From Petaurus breviceps papuanus (Eukaryota; Chordata; Mammalia; Diprotodontia; Petauridae): a stretch of DNA of 64,000 nt. Position numbers and translations under genes: made by a program. The notes under the pieces were generated by a model, which was not told the DNA's origin, did no database searches, and saw only the letters and a program-made list of their open reading frames with translations. The DNA is taken from positions 14,013,466-14,077,465 of the forward strand of contig JAMXIF010001183.1 in assembly GCA_028583685.1 (NCBI GenBank), written 5' to 3'. The first letter of the stretch is position 1. Each line of letters starts with the position of its first letter. Shown here piece by piece: positions 23,160 to 34,003 of this stretch.

Positions 23160-23275
23160 TCACTTTCTTAAGTCTAGATAAGCAACAAAATAATAAAACA
23201 AGTTTACTTTGTAGTATCTGCCAATTTCTGAGGCATTAATGCTTACACTGAAAATTTAACAATGGATCTGAGAAG
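23160..23275 (+). repeat. unnamed repeat C, copy 1
   Basis: It shares 'cactttcttaagtcta', 'aacaaaata', 'tttgtagtatctgcc' and 'cactgaaaatttaacaat' in the same order and spacing with 53003-53120. The rest of the flanks do not match. I cannot assign a family. Confidence 0.6.
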
Positions 23276-23492
23276 CTGTTTTGAATTGACCCCAACATAC
23301 TCTAGGCTATAGTATAGTAAAAACTGAGGGTCGGTAAGGGTTAGATATGTAAGAGTTTCCTATCAGTTCCTATCAATTGTTCTCTGAATAGTCTAAAGAT
23401 GTGGCTTTCTGAAGTACTACATGACCTTCCAGGGTTGGTCAGTCCTTGGAAGATGATGCTGACATAGGCCATGCTCCTCCCTTGCATTTCTT

Positions 23493-24108
23493 ATGACAAA
23501 ATTTATTTATTTATTTTAATTTTCAATATTCATTTCCACAAGATTTTGAGTTTCAAATTTTCTCTCAATGTCTCCCCTCTCCCCACCCCCAAGATTGCAA
23601 GCATACTGATAACATCTTTCCCCAGTCTGCCCTGTCTTCTATTCCCCCCCGCCCTTTCTCCTCTTCCCCCTTACTTTCTTGTAGGCCAAGATGGATTTCT
23701 ATACCTCCTTGCTTGCATATCTTATTTTCTGGTAGCATGTAAAAACAATTTTTTAACATTTGTTTCTAAAACTTTGAGTTCCAGTTTCTCTTCCTTCTTC
23801 CCTCCTCACCCACCCCCACTGAGAAGACAAGTAATTCAATATAGGTTATGTATGTGTAATTATGCAAAACATTTCTATAGTAGTCATTATGAAAGACTAG
23901 CTATATTTCCCTCTGTCCTCTCCTGCTCCCCATTTATTCTATTTTTTCCTTTGACCCTGACCCTTTTCAAAAGTGTTTGCTTCTGACTACCCTGTCCCCC
24001 AATCTGCCCTCCCTTCTATCATCCTCCCTCTCATCCTCTTCCCCTCTACTTTCCCATAGGGTAAGATACCCAATTGAGTGTGTATATCATTCCCTCCTTA
24101 AGCCATCT
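23493..24108 (-). mobile_element. L1/HAL1 3' UTR, 5'-truncated, with TSD
   Basis: Its reverse strand matches the 3' end of the element at 59573-62672: the 'caattgagtgtgtatatcattccctcc' block (24071-24098), the purine-rich blocks, and 'caagattttgagtttcaaattttctc' near the terminus. A perfect 12-bp TSD, CTTGCATTTCTT, lies at 23481-23492 and 24109-24120. This is an ordinary 5'-truncated LINE insertion, and the apparent 171-codon frame across it is not a gene. Confidence 0.85.
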
Positions 24109-24239
24109 CTTGCATTTCTTTGAGTGGAAGTATAGGTAACTTTCATCCTATTTCTATAGTTCAATAGATTCTTTTATCGTTGCTCTTTTACTTATATAAT
24201 CCATTTAAACCAAATTTTCCTGCATTGCCAGACTCATCT

Positions 24240-24390
24240 GGGATTCGGTGAGTTCAGCAAAGAATACAAGTTTTGATCTCCACCCTAATACTTGCTCATT
24301 ATGCGACCTTGAATATGTCTCTTAACATTTGGGTCCCTCAGTTTTCTCATCCATAACCCAAAGAGTTCTTATAAGCAATTCCTAACGCAA
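24240..24390 (+). mobile_element. MIR fossil
   Basis: 'gcgaccttgaatatgtctcttaac' and 'ccctcagttttctcatccataacc' follow the MIR core order. Confidence 0.6.
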
Positions 24391-24399
24391 GCTATTGTT

Positions 24400-26080
24400 T
24401 AGTTCTTGCTCATGCCAGGAGTGTTTTTCTTGGTCCATCCAGGAACCAGTAACAGAAGTAAGACAAAGTCTGGAGGGTAAGGACTACTATTTCATTATGA
24501 TCTGAAAGCTACAGGATTTAATGCCAGTTCTGAAAGACCAGTGTTCTACAGGGCTTGCTGTGAGCATCTTTATAGAACTGGCAGTCCCTAGTGTTCAAAG
24601 CTCAATATAGATGAACACTTCATAAATATTGTTTGATAGTGAAACTCAGGATTGCTGAAACCTAGGCCAAAGGAATTAGCAAGCCTCTCCCTGTAGTTAA
24701 TCACGCCACTCTGAATTTAGAAAAGAAAATAACTACACACAACGTGTAAGTCTGTGGTCTCCCACAACAACAGTGAGTCACATTCATTCTGAGAAAATGA
24801 ACAAGGTGAGCACAGCATTTGTGAATTATTTTCAATGGCTACATTGACATCAGGCCTACTCTTATAAATAATTGAGCTTCTAAATATGAGACGACCTCAT
24901 AAATAATAATCTTTGTCAATATGAATAATTGCTTCATTTTAAAATCCTTGTAGACATGCCACACCATGATGTACTTAAAGGTGTTTTCATACAGCCTAGG
25001 AATACATTAATAAGCTCTTTGCAAATATGATAGGTGACAGATTTCCGCCTGATGACTTGTACATTTTAGCCAATATTTTTATTTCTAGGAGCAGTCTAAA
25101 TATGATGTAGGTGCAGGACTGGCCCAGACAGAAATGTGACCTAGGTCAGGTTAGGCTTTGGAATCCCCTCCCCTCTCTTTTTCTGCTTTTTTTTTTGTTA
25201 TCCCTCCTGGTTTCTCTGCAATGTGCTCATACTACTGTGAACTCTTTTCTTAGTACCGTTTTTAGACTACCTGCTCTGGTGTTACCTCAGGGTCTAGAAC
25301 TTTTTTCAATCTTCCCTTTTATCAAAATTTTCATCCTTGGTCTCAGTCATCTAAGAGGAAAAAAAATCTCTGTTAAGTTGATACATGCTAAGGTGTTAAT
25401 ACCGGTAACAGTTAATGTCTTACCTTTCCCAAGGACAATTATATTTGAGAAGAGAATCTCTAAAAAAAAAGGAATTTCTAATGGTTAAACTTTAGGCCCT
25501 ATGACAGATGAAGAATGAGGTAATTTGGGAAGGGAATAGGCCAGTTTTCCTATTGCTATCTTATATTAAAATTATCTGGGCATAAGCAGTTAAAATTTAA
25601 CTAATTTGGGGAGTTCATTCTTCTTTATTTCTCTGTCTTAATAGGTGAAGTTGTATCACTATTTTTAGAATTAATTTATTCCTCTAAAACCTCCAAAAGG
25701 TGTATAGAGTACAACTAATACTTTGCACATGAGCACAAGGCCTTGGCTGTCTTATGTACAATGTTCAAGAGAAAACAAAACATCTCTTTCCCTAGTTGTG
25801 GGAGTATATTTCTCTTTTTGTGATTATGTCTTTCCTGGTTGACCTTGTAAAGTTAAATGAGTACTATAGAATTGGTATTATCTGGTATTTTCCTTACATG
25901 GAATAGTAGATAATTCCTGGATCGTAAGTTGAACATTAGCTCATGCTGCAACTTTAGCTTCTTTCCAATAAAAACAACGGTGGCATGGCAGACCCAAGGA
26001 ATCTGGTTTGCCATGACTTGTTTATTTGGTTTGTCCAGCTGAAACAAAGCCAGACCAATCATGATTTTGCTGCATTATTG
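24400..26080. other. no recognised feature
   Basis: Unique-looking sequence. A 125-codon open frame (25111-25488, plus) is leucine/phenylalanine-rich because of a T-rich tract and has no supporting signal. Confidence 0.5.
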
Positions 26081-26084
26081 TCTA

Positions 26085-26275
26085 GTGGAAAGCGTTCTGG
26101 TTTTGGAATCAAGAGACCTGGGTTCAAATCTTGGGTGCTACCAATATGACCTGGGTAAGGTCATATTAATAAGCAGATAATGAAGTCACCTTTTTTTCCT
26201 TATATGTGCAATAAGAGATCTTGATTGGAAAAATATCGGTAAAATGAGTGGTTCCTTGCAGTTCTAAATCTATTA
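26085..26275 (+). mobile_element. MIR fossil
   Basis: 'gtctagtggaaagcgttctgg', 'caagagacctgggttcaaatc', 'tgacctgggtaaggtc' and 'ttgcagttctaaatctat' give the sense MIR order from head to tail. Confidence 0.7.
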
Positions 26276-26462
26276 TTTTATAAAATTCATATATATGATT
26301 AGAATAGTTGAAATGAAAAGTACAATTATTGTACCACTTATAGTTAGAGGCTCTCAAGGTACTCTATACATTTTAGATAAGGATAAGGATTGGACCTATA
26401 ATATATTGGTATAGAGGATTTTTCAGTAAAGAAACTCTCTTCCAGTACAGAATGAATGAATG

Positions 26463-26703
26463 AAGTAGCTAGTGGATAGGATATCAGATGTGGAATCAGG
26501 AAGACCTGAATTCAAATCCAGCTTCAGACACTTACTAGCAGTTCGACCCTAGGTAAGTCACTTCACATTGTTTGCCTCAGTTTCTTCATCTGTAAAATGA
26601 GCTGGAGAAGGAAATGAGAAAACATTCCAGTATCTTTGCCAAGAAAATCCCAAATGGGGCCACAGAGAGTCAGACAAACACAACTGGAAGCAACTGTATA
26701 ATA
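26463..26703 (+). mobile_element. MAR1-type CORE-SINE
   Basis: Full order: 'gtagctagtggataggat', 'gacctgaattcaaatcc', 'cgaccctaggtaagtcact', 'gcctcagtttcttcatctg', 'atctttgccaagaaaatcc' and 'gagtcagacaaacacaactgg'. Confidence 0.8.
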
Positions 26704-26747
26704 AGATCAACAGATGGGAATTTTCTCTGCATTTTGTTACCTAGAGC

Positions 26748-26930
26748 AGTTGTATCAAACTGAAATAGAAACAGGGGCTACCAAATCATACCCAAGGATG
26801 CCTGGAGGACACATATTAACTTAGGAAAGCACATTAATCTTATCTATGTTTTATATTATTTTTATTTATTTTGTTAAACATTTGCCAATTATATTTTAAT
26901 CTTATTCAGGCTGTGCTCTGGAATGTTGAA
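26748..26930. mobile_element. hAT-type MITE, family 2, right end lost
   Basis: The left end 'gcagttgtatcaaactgaaatag' is followed by 'caggggctaccaaatcat', 'ttatctatgttttatattatttt' and 'ttaatcttattcaggctgtgctctgg'. The last two blocks recur at 46036-46203, whose right end shows the inverted 'gtttgactcctc' terminus. Confidence 0.6.
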
Positions 26931-27045
26931 CAATGACAAATTAAGTGATTTGCCCAGGGTCACACAGGTAGTATGTATCAGAGGTAGGAACCCAGGACTT
27001 CCTGACTTCAAGGCTGTCTCTCTATACATTATGCCATGCTTCATC
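26930..27045 (-). mobile_element. MIR fossil (antisense)
   Basis: 'aagtgatttgcccagggtcacacagg', 'gaggtaggaacccaggac' and 'ttcctgacttcaagg' are the antisense MIR core. Confidence 0.7.
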
Positions 27046-27059
27046 CACATTTTAATTTT

Positions 27060-27263
27060 ATTTAGTAGTTTTTTTTTCAGACATGTCTGACTCTTTGTGA
27101 CCCCTTTCAGGGTTTTCTTAGCAAAGATTGAGGCAAACAGGATTAAGTGACTTGCCCAGGGTCACATAGCTAGTAAGTGTCTGAGGCTGAATTTGAATTC
27201 AGGAAGATGAGTCCTCCGGACTCCATGCCCTGTACTCTATCCACTGTGCCACCTGGCTGCCTT
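27060..27263 (-). mobile_element. MAR1-type CORE-SINE (antisense)
   Basis: 'catgtctgactctttgtgacccc', 'ttttcttagcaaagattg', 'gacttgcccagggtcacatagc' and 'atccactgtgccacctggctgcc' run in the reverse of the sense order at 6357. Confidence 0.85.
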
Positions 27264-27649
27264 CACATTTTAGATCTCAATTTAAGTGTTTTCTCTGTTT
27301 TTGTGATGCATGTTCTGGTACCTTGGATGGTAGTGGATAGGACTACTCAAGATACTTGTAGAGGACTTTAAATGTTCTATTATAAGCAAGAATGTATAAT
27401 TATAATTTTCAGGTTACATATTTCAAAAGTACGGAGGAATAACAATGGAAATTGGTAAAAAGTCCCCTGTGCATCTTCTCAGAAGCACTTCTGTAGGATG
27501 CAGGGAAAAGAAATTTTAACCCTGAGCTTTAGTGACCAATATACAGAGTAAATATATTTTCAGCTGATATATATATTAGCCTTTACATTAGATTATTCAG
27601 TTACCCCAGTGCGTCACTGAATTCATGCAACTTCAATACATTTCTTCTC

Positions 27650-27885
27650 TGGATAGAGGGCTGGGCCTGAAGTCAGGAAGACCTGAATCCAAATCCAGTC
27701 TCAGATACTTCTTAGCTATGTGACTCTGGACAAGTCACTTAACTTTTGCTTGCCTTAGTTTCCTCAGCTGTACGATAAGAAAAATAATTTAACATTCCTC
27801 CCAGGGTTGCTGTGAAGATCAAATGAGATAATATTTGTAAAGTGCTTGACATATTGATGTAGCGGGGACTTAATATATGCCTATT
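27650..27885 (+). mobile_element. MIR/MAR-type SINE
   Basis: 'agtcaggaagacctgaatcc', 'gtgactctggacaagtcactt', 'gttgctgtgaagatcaaatgag' and 'atttgtaaagtgcttgac' in order, ending in a TTCC microsatellite that grew at its tail. Confidence 0.75.
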
Positions 27886-27950
27886 TTCTTTCCTTCCTTC
27901 TTTCTTTCTTTCCTTCCTTCCTTCCCTCCCTCCATTCCCTTTCTCCTCTT
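27886..27950. repeat. (TTCC/TTTC)n microsatellite
   Basis: An imperfect TTCC, TTTC and TCCC tract at the 3' end of the SINE at 27650. Confidence 0.85.
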
Positions 27951-28244
27951 TCTCCTGCCCCTCTGTCCACATAAGGAATCATACTCTTACTTGAAGGTAC
28001 TCTGCCCAAAGGAGTATAAATTCTGATTGCAGAAACCTCCCAAGATACCTTGGGGTTTACAGGCTTTCTTTTTCAAGGACCATGCCTTAAGCCCAAATCA
28101 CTCTGGTTCTCATTGATTGGTCAACAATAGTTCCCAGCCCAAGCTTCACTTGGTCATTGTTTGGGCTCTGCTGGCTCAAAGTCAGTATAAATTGTTCCTG
28201 TTTTGGCCAGAAACCCTGAGGGTCTTGCCATCCTAGATTGATTT

Positions 28245-28588
28245 TTATTTTTTTTCTTGTTTGTTTTTTTGACTAGGTAAAGAAGGTCATTCTTTGCCTC
28301 ATTTCTTACTTAGTCTTAATTACTGAATGGGCTTTGCCTCCCTCAAATAGAGACTTGGGAAAGATCTTAGCTTAAAAAGGCCAAGGTCTCCCACTGCATC
28401 CAAGGCCATCTTCAGTCGTTCTCATCTATAGCTTGTCATTGGACTCAGATGGCTCTGGAGGAGAAAGTGAGGCTGGTGTCTTTGCACAGCTCTCCCTCAT
28501 TTAAATCCAATTTACTTCCAAGTCATGACATCACACTCTTGATGTCATGGTCCTCTTCTAGAATGAAGGACAAAAAACAATGAATCAA
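28245..28588 (+). mobile_element. family A retroposon, short type
   Basis: Sense-strand landmarks are 'caaggtctcccactgcatcc', 'ggactcagatggctctggagg', 'tttgcacagctctccctcattt', 'gatgtcatggtcctcttc' and a terminal 'gaatgaaggacaaaaaacaatg'. Upstream similarity may reach to about 28080, where family-specific sequence is less certain. Confidence 0.7.
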
Positions 28589-28609
28589 TTAATGAACCAA
28601 TGAGATCTG

Positions 28610-28830
28610 TCTCTAGGTATAATTTCTTTTTTACAAGAGAGACCTTCAAATACTTGAAGTTAGCTATCATCCCCACTTTCCCTATTTCATCTCTTCTCCA
28701 GGTTAAACATCTACACTCCTTCAATGGATTTTCGCAGGGGCATGATCTTAAGACCCTTGGCCATCCTGATCACCAACAGAAGCTGTTCTCAGCAGGATCA
28801 GGCCTGCTTTGTTCACTCTTGCCATATTTA
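28610..28830 (+). mobile_element. L3/CR1 LINE fragment
   Basis: 'gaccttcaaatacttgaag', 'atctcttctccaggttaaacatc' and 'cgcaggggcatgatcttaag' match the order seen at 22495. Confidence 0.75.
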
Positions 28831-28869
28831 CACCACTCCTCTTAGACACTCTCTACTTTCATGTGGCAA

Positions 28870-30680
28870 AGTCCATAGGTTCAAAGAGATTTTATAATCC
28901 AACTTTTGTTTTTTCTATCTAACTCCATGTACGCTCTCCTGTGTGAAAGAAGTTTAGTACTTCCTAGTGTACGTTAATGTCACTTTCCTCCCTCCTCCAA
29001 GTCTTCACCATAATTGATACGCTTTTTTAAGGGGTTTCAGTAAAGAAGTCCAAGTAGAAGAATTGAATCACCCTCTTAACCTCTATTGATGATCTCTAAA
29101 ACAGTCAAAGCACAATAAACAAATGGGCAATCAGGGACCTCAAATGGGGGCAAAGGAGCAGAGTTCAGAACATCCAAAATGAGAAAATTCCCTTGAGTTA
29201 TGACTCCCCTTTGCACCTGAGGAGAGCAATCTGTGATGACCATCAAGCTGGGTTGTGAATGATCCCTGAGGTGAACAGGTCACTGACCTCTTAACTCCAA
29301 TCTTGGCCTGGCCCCAATTTTAAAGGAAGGGCTTTGTGTAGTTTGTAAATCTTTTTCTTATCTGAAATGATGTTATCACCTCTGATAACATAGTTCAGGT
29401 TTTCACCAGATCTCTCTTTAACAACCAGGGAAACTGCAGTGGGTAGGCTGGGAGGGGTGGGGAAGGAAATTTTCTATCTTGGCTGTTAGATGCCCTTTCT
29501 TTGGTCTTCCTCCCAGATTTCCATTTATCAGTTCAGAAAGTCGAGTTGAGGAAGCAGTTGGTTTATGGAAGTGTCTGAGATAGATGGTCCCAAGCCCGGA
29601 GAAAGCATAGTTTTTGTCAACTCCCTAGATTCCTCTGGCAGACAGTAAGCTTTCACTGTCAGTCAAGGACAGGGAGAAAAAAAAAAACAGAAAAACAACA
29701 ACACAAAATAAAATATGTTTTGCCAAGTTTAAAACCACTCACAAATCACGGGTTATGAGTTTCAACCCAAACTCAACCCTTTTCAGGTTTTTTGAAAGAA
29801 TGTGAATTGTGCATATATGCCATAATTTTATACAGATATTGGAAAAAAGCAACTTCCTGTTTCTAAGGAGACTAGAGAGATGGTGGGCAGGGTTCATTCT
29901 TTATTTTTAAAAGACTTCAGACACTCCTTCAACAAAAGCCCAACCTCCACCACCCAACATTTTGGTGTAACTACGAATGAATCAGAGATGCATAGATTAC
30001 ATTTCCCTAAAGATAAATATATGTTCAGAAATTAAAGGGAAATGTGGTTAGCCAGATGTATTTGGGGTTTTAATCAAATCCAAGATATGGGGGGGGAACC
30101 ATCCTGAAATCCTTAACTAACTAATGCCGGCAAGCATATCCCCTCACTGGTGCCCATCAATACCAACATTCAAAAGACCTTCTTCGGAGTTACCTAAACA
30201 CCAGAAAACAATGACTTTCTTGCTAGAGTAGACAAAAGAGAATACTTCTATCTTCTAGAAAAATGTACTCTGAGACTGTTAATACTTGCCAAGAGTTTTT
30301 ATGAAGCAAAGCCCTATTAGCAGTAAATGAGGTATATTTGTCTGAATTAGAAATAAACACATCCATTATAAAGAATTTTTTTTAAACTTTTTCTCTTTAG
30401 AGAGGCCCAGATATCATCCTACTGTCTAGAGTCGTCTAAAATACACACTACCCAAGAGGCATTAGGAGGGGAATAAAAAGCTTAAACTGGCAGACTGTAT
30501 ATACGGCTTTGCTCTTTATGACGTGTCTATCAAAATGAAACCTTGGGGAACGTTTATATATCCGACAAGAAATAGTTGGAGATAGCTATAAATATAAGTT
30601 TGAAAAGACAACCTATCAAGAAATAGACTTCGGAGTAGATTTGAGGGCTTGGTGCTGAATTTGGCTTCAGACACGCTGTA
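28870..30680. other. repeat-free sequence upstream of the candidate exon block
   Basis: No repeat landmark recognised, except A/T runs. It merges into the CpG-richer block at 30680-31330. Long repeat-free stretches in a repeat-dense marsupial window are often held by constraint, but that is inference. Confidence 0.4.
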
Positions 30681-30681
30681 T

Positions 30682-30687
30682 TTTATT
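30682..30687 (-). terminator. possible polyadenylation signal AATAAA
   Basis: A canonical hexamer on the minus strand, 22 nt beyond the stop codon of the candidate exon. The spacing would imply an unusually short 3' UTR, and the hexamer is common by chance. Confidence 0.25.
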
Positions 30688-30708
30688 CAGCTGAGTTTAT
30701 GAGAACGC

Positions 30709-31002
30709 TTAGAGCTTGACTGCGGAGAAGTGTAAAATGCCATCATTGAGCTCATTGTACTGTCCCTGACTCTCAGAGAAGCAGGGGGAAAAAGCAGTCT
30801 GGGGACCTGTTGCTCGGTCCCCGTCCAAGGCTATAGTCTCCTTGTACGGCAACCACTGCGTGGAGTAGGGAGCCAAACCCACATCTGCCTTTGGACGATC
30901 CGCCCAACGGGCGAGAGGCGATGTTATCCTCTGCACTGCTGGCAAAACCAGACCGAGGTCTTCCTCCCAGGGAAAGCAGAGTGGAATTGTTTGATTCATG
31001 TT
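30709..31002 (-). CDS. candidate terminal coding exon, unknown protein
   Basis: Read on the minus strand, a strong splice-acceptor-like stretch (TTCTTATCTCTCAG, AG at 31004-31003) leads straight into an open frame of 97 codons, starting Asn-Met-Asn-Gln and ending Phe-Ser-Ala-Val-Lys-Leu at TAA (30709). The predicted piece is mixed in composition with tryptophans, prolines and charged residues; it is not low-complexity. An AATAAA lies about 22 nt past the stop (30687-30682). The exon holds roughly ten CpGs and is clearly GC-richer than its surroundings. The first ATG (30999-30997) has A at -3, so a single-exon start is also possible. I do not recognise the protein. A second open frame of 122 codons (31141-30773) overlaps it in another frame; at most one of the two is likely real. 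Chance remains a serious alternative. Confidence 0.35.
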   Translation of the reverse strand, partial: NMNQTIPLCFPWEEDLGLVLPAVQRITSPLARWADRPKADVGLAPYSTQWLPYKETIALDGDRATGPQTAFSPCFSESQGQYNELNDGILHFSAVKL

Positions 31003-31119
31003 CTGAGAGATAAGAACATTTGTGGACTGGAAACAAAACTAAGTTTAAACAAATCCTCCTACCAAGCAGAAAACTGCTACTGCTGGTGGGTCTTTTTTTC
31101 CTCCCCCCTGGCGGCTTCA

Positions 31120-31330
31120 GTTTGAGCCTCTGAAACTCCATTGAAAAACAATGGGAGCTGCTGAGCCAGCTAATGATGTGTAAAAATACCCTTTGGCTGC
31201 TGAGGCAACAGCCCAGCTGCCAATCCCTTTGCTAGCAGCAGCTGTGCGTCTCTACAGACTTCTCATTCCATATTTTTTTCAGCTGTGAAATCCACAAGGC
31301 CCAAGAGCCCCAGGACATAGAAACCAAAAG
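31120..31330. promoter_or_regulatory. possible enhancer or promoter: E-box cluster
   Basis: Three CAGCTG E-boxes lie within 72 bp (31214-31219, 31239-31244, 31280-31285), and a fourth lies at 30688-30693. The stretch is repeat-free and next to the CpG-rich candidate exon. CAGCTG is bound by myogenic and neurogenic bHLH proteins. A MEF2-like CTATAAATAT lies at 30586-30595. Regulatory function is inferred. Confidence 0.3.
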
Positions 31331-32330
31331 CTGTCACACACACTCATCCGGCAAGTCAGCCTTTAATCCTTGGAAGAAAGCAAGTGAAAATGCAGAGAGC
31401 TAAGTACACAAGTAGAAATGGGAAAATGGGTTGGGGGTGGCAGGTATCTGCATGGAGAAAAACACATGAGTGGTGCATCGAACCCTTCCCAAATTCCTTG
31501 GTTCCTGGATTGTGCTCTCAAACCCCAAACTTGGCTTTTGCTTCAGGGAGCCTCTGCCAATATTGGGTCCAGGTTCATCAGAGAGGTCATAACCTTTGAT
31601 CAAACTTTCAAACAGGGGGGTGCGATGGGCTCAAACCTTTCAGTGAACCTCTGCCATATTTTGGCAACGTTTCCTGGAAACCTGGCCTGAGTTTTGAGCA
31701 CACCTGGGCTGATTTATAGTTTTGATTGGGAGCCATGCTTGATTCACTGGCTTTGGGGGGTAGAGGGGGGAGACAGAAGAAAAAGATGGGGGGGGGTGAA
31801 GGATTTGTTTTGAAACCAGGTGACCCTCATGAAGTTTTATTTTTCAGTTTTGAGGCTCTTTCATCCCCAAAGTTCCAAAGATAATCCCAAGGGGGGCAGA
31901 TACACTATGAACTCAAAGAAAAGGCTAGGATGAACCCATCCCCCATAGAAACTATTGAATTTTTACTGACCAGATTTCTGGATTTAGAGGATTGTATGCA
32001 ATATAAAATTCCAGGCATTATAGAGTGATGGGGCCTCAAATATTTTTCAGTCTAGTCTTGTTGAAGAAACTTTTTTAAACTCCATTGTGGCATATCTCTG
32101 GAACACTTCTTTATTTCCTAATCTTGGTTAACCAAGAGTCAGTCCTAGGCAAAATTATGATGTCTTTGAGATTTGTTTTGTATGTTCAGTCTTTCCTTTC
32201 TTCATCTTTTTCTTGCCTCTCTATCTACCTACCCCCAACACCACTTTTCACCCCTCGGAAGGCACCCAATCTCTTCTCTAGCTATAGATCTCCCTATTGA
32301 GTAAAGAGGCTTCTTTTATGCAAGCCTTTA
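31331..32330. other. no recognised feature
   Basis: Repeat-poor sequence with overlapping short open frames on both strands at 31384-31690, none with a domain. A G-rich patch lies at 31756-31797. Confidence 0.45.
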
Positions 32331-32334
32331 AAAA

Positions 32335-32575
32335 AAAAAACCAACACCGAAGCATTTTATTGTGCTTAACTCAATTTAACCTCCCAATAATTCTGAAAGG
32401 TAGGTGCTATTCTATCATCATCCCCATTTTACAGTGAAGGAAACCGAAGCAAACAAAAATGAAAGGATTTACCCATGTTTACACAGCTAGTAAGTGTCAG
32501 AGGCTGGATCTGAAGTCGTGTCTTTCCAACTCCAGGCCCAGTTCTCTTTGCACAGTACCCTTTAGCTGCCTCTTA
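32335..32575 (-). mobile_element. MAR/MIR-type CORE-SINE (antisense)
   Basis: 'ccattttacagtgaaggaaacc', 'acacagctagtaagtgtcagagg' and 'gtaccctttagctgcctc' are in reverse SINE order, head included. Confidence 0.75.
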
Positions 32576-32944
32576 AAAATGTTTTCATATTTGTTGATGA
32601 CCTTACAGACTAGAGTTTCAATTGAGTAGTGAAGATGCCAGATTGAGCGGAGGTTGAAAATTTAGAGGGAGAAGAGAAAGTGGAAGGAAGCAAAGAATAT
32701 AAACATGTTTTCTAAGAGTTTGGCTAGGAAAAGGAGGAAAGCTATAGAATTCTATCTTCTTATTTTGAGTTATTCTTGCTAATCAGGTATTAGGTATCGT
32801 GTGGCCGACCTCAAGGGCCTTAGTACTTCCCAAGGGAGGCAAATAGAATGGTGAAGAGCCCTGAGATTCTCCAATGAAAGAACTACTCAAAAATTTTGGA
32901 GGAACATGATAGTTCTCTTTATATATTTGAAGGGCTACATATGA

Positions 32945-33740
32945 CAGAGGAATTACATTTCACAGAATCCTAGAATTTAGAGTTAGAAGGTACCTCATTG
33001 GCCATGTACTTTGACCCATATCCAAAAAGGAAATCCCTGTTGTACTATATTCAATAAATATTTCATCCAGCCTCTTCCTGAACACCTAGGATGACACAGG
33101 GGTGGGGAACCTGCAGCCTTGGAAGAGACCCATCACTCTTTTGGTTAGATTTAATTATAAGGACATTTTTTCTTGAGATGTAGTCTAAATTTGTCACCTT
33201 GCTGCTTCTTCCCATTGCTGCTGGTTTTGAGGCCCAATGAGATAATCCTTACTCAGCGTGAAAGCCTTCAAAATATTTGAAAATCACTGTCAGTTTTCTG
33301 TTTTCTAAGCTAAATATCCCCTGTTCCTTTAATTAATCCCTATATGGCATGAACTCAAGGATCATCAAAGTCCTCTTTGTCCTTGGCACACTCCTCAGTT
33401 TATCAGTGTCTTTTTAAAATTTTGGGGCGAGGAAGAAGATGAACATAATAATCCAGATGTAGTCTGAATACAGTAGAGTACAATGGAACTGTTACCTCCC
33501 TTATTCTTGGAAATAACCTTAACCTTTTGGGCTGTCATAACATCAGTTTAACTTAAGTCGATCTTAAAGTCCATCTAAATCCTAAGATCTTTTTTAGACA
33601 AATTGTCGACACATCCCCCATTTTGTACTTGTGAAGCCTTTATTTGCAATTCATGTTTAAGACTTTACATTTGTCCCTATTGAGAATTTCATCTTTTTAG
33701 AATAAGGCCAATGTTCTAGTCTGTTAGTATCTGTTTGGAT
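32945..33740 (+). mobile_element. L3/CR1 LINE, long fragment
   Basis: 'agaatcctagaatttagagttagaagg', 'catccagcctcttcctgaacacc', 'tcaaaatatttgaaaatcactg', 'gctaaatatcccctgttcc' and 'gaataaggccaatgttctagtc' follow the CR1/L3 order over about 800 bp. A MITE end at 33097-33123 interrupts it. No frame is left. Confidence 0.75.
33097..33123. mobile_element. stub of the long-palindrome MITE
   Basis: CAGGGGTGGGGAACCTGCAG followed by 'ccttgga' is the left terminus of the element seen in full at 8549 and 58338. Only the end remains, within an L3 copy. Confidence 0.6.
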
Positions 33741-34003
33741 CTTGACTCTTTAATCCATTGTGTTAGTGAATCCTCCCAACCCACAGGGCAGAATTAGTAA
33801 CAATAAATAGAAAGTGGCTGAGAGGCAGATTTTCACTCGTTGGTAAAGACTTCCCAACAATGAGAGCTGTGCAAAATGTGTAATGAATTGCCTCAGGAAG
33901 TATCCAGTTCCCAGTCTTTAGAGGTCTCCAATTGGAAGTCAAGATGGCCATTTATCAGGAAGTGGAAAAAGTGATTCACTTTTAGGCATGGATTGGTCGA
34001 GAT

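Noticed and set aside
23471-23986. 171-codon plus-strand open frame, the longest in the window
   Set aside because: It lies within an antisense L1/HAL1 3' UTR bracketed by a TSD; the proline/serine/phenylalanine-rich reading comes from C/T-rich antisense sequence.
25111-25488. 125-codon hydrophobic open frame
   Set aside because: Hydrophobic composition follows from a T-rich tract; no signal-peptide-like start context, splice sites or domain could be supported.
30773-31141. 122-codon minus-strand frame overlapping the candidate exon
   Set aside because: Different phase from the better-supported 30709-31002 frame, weaker start context, and it would end without a nearby terminal signal. Kept only as a competitor hypothesis.
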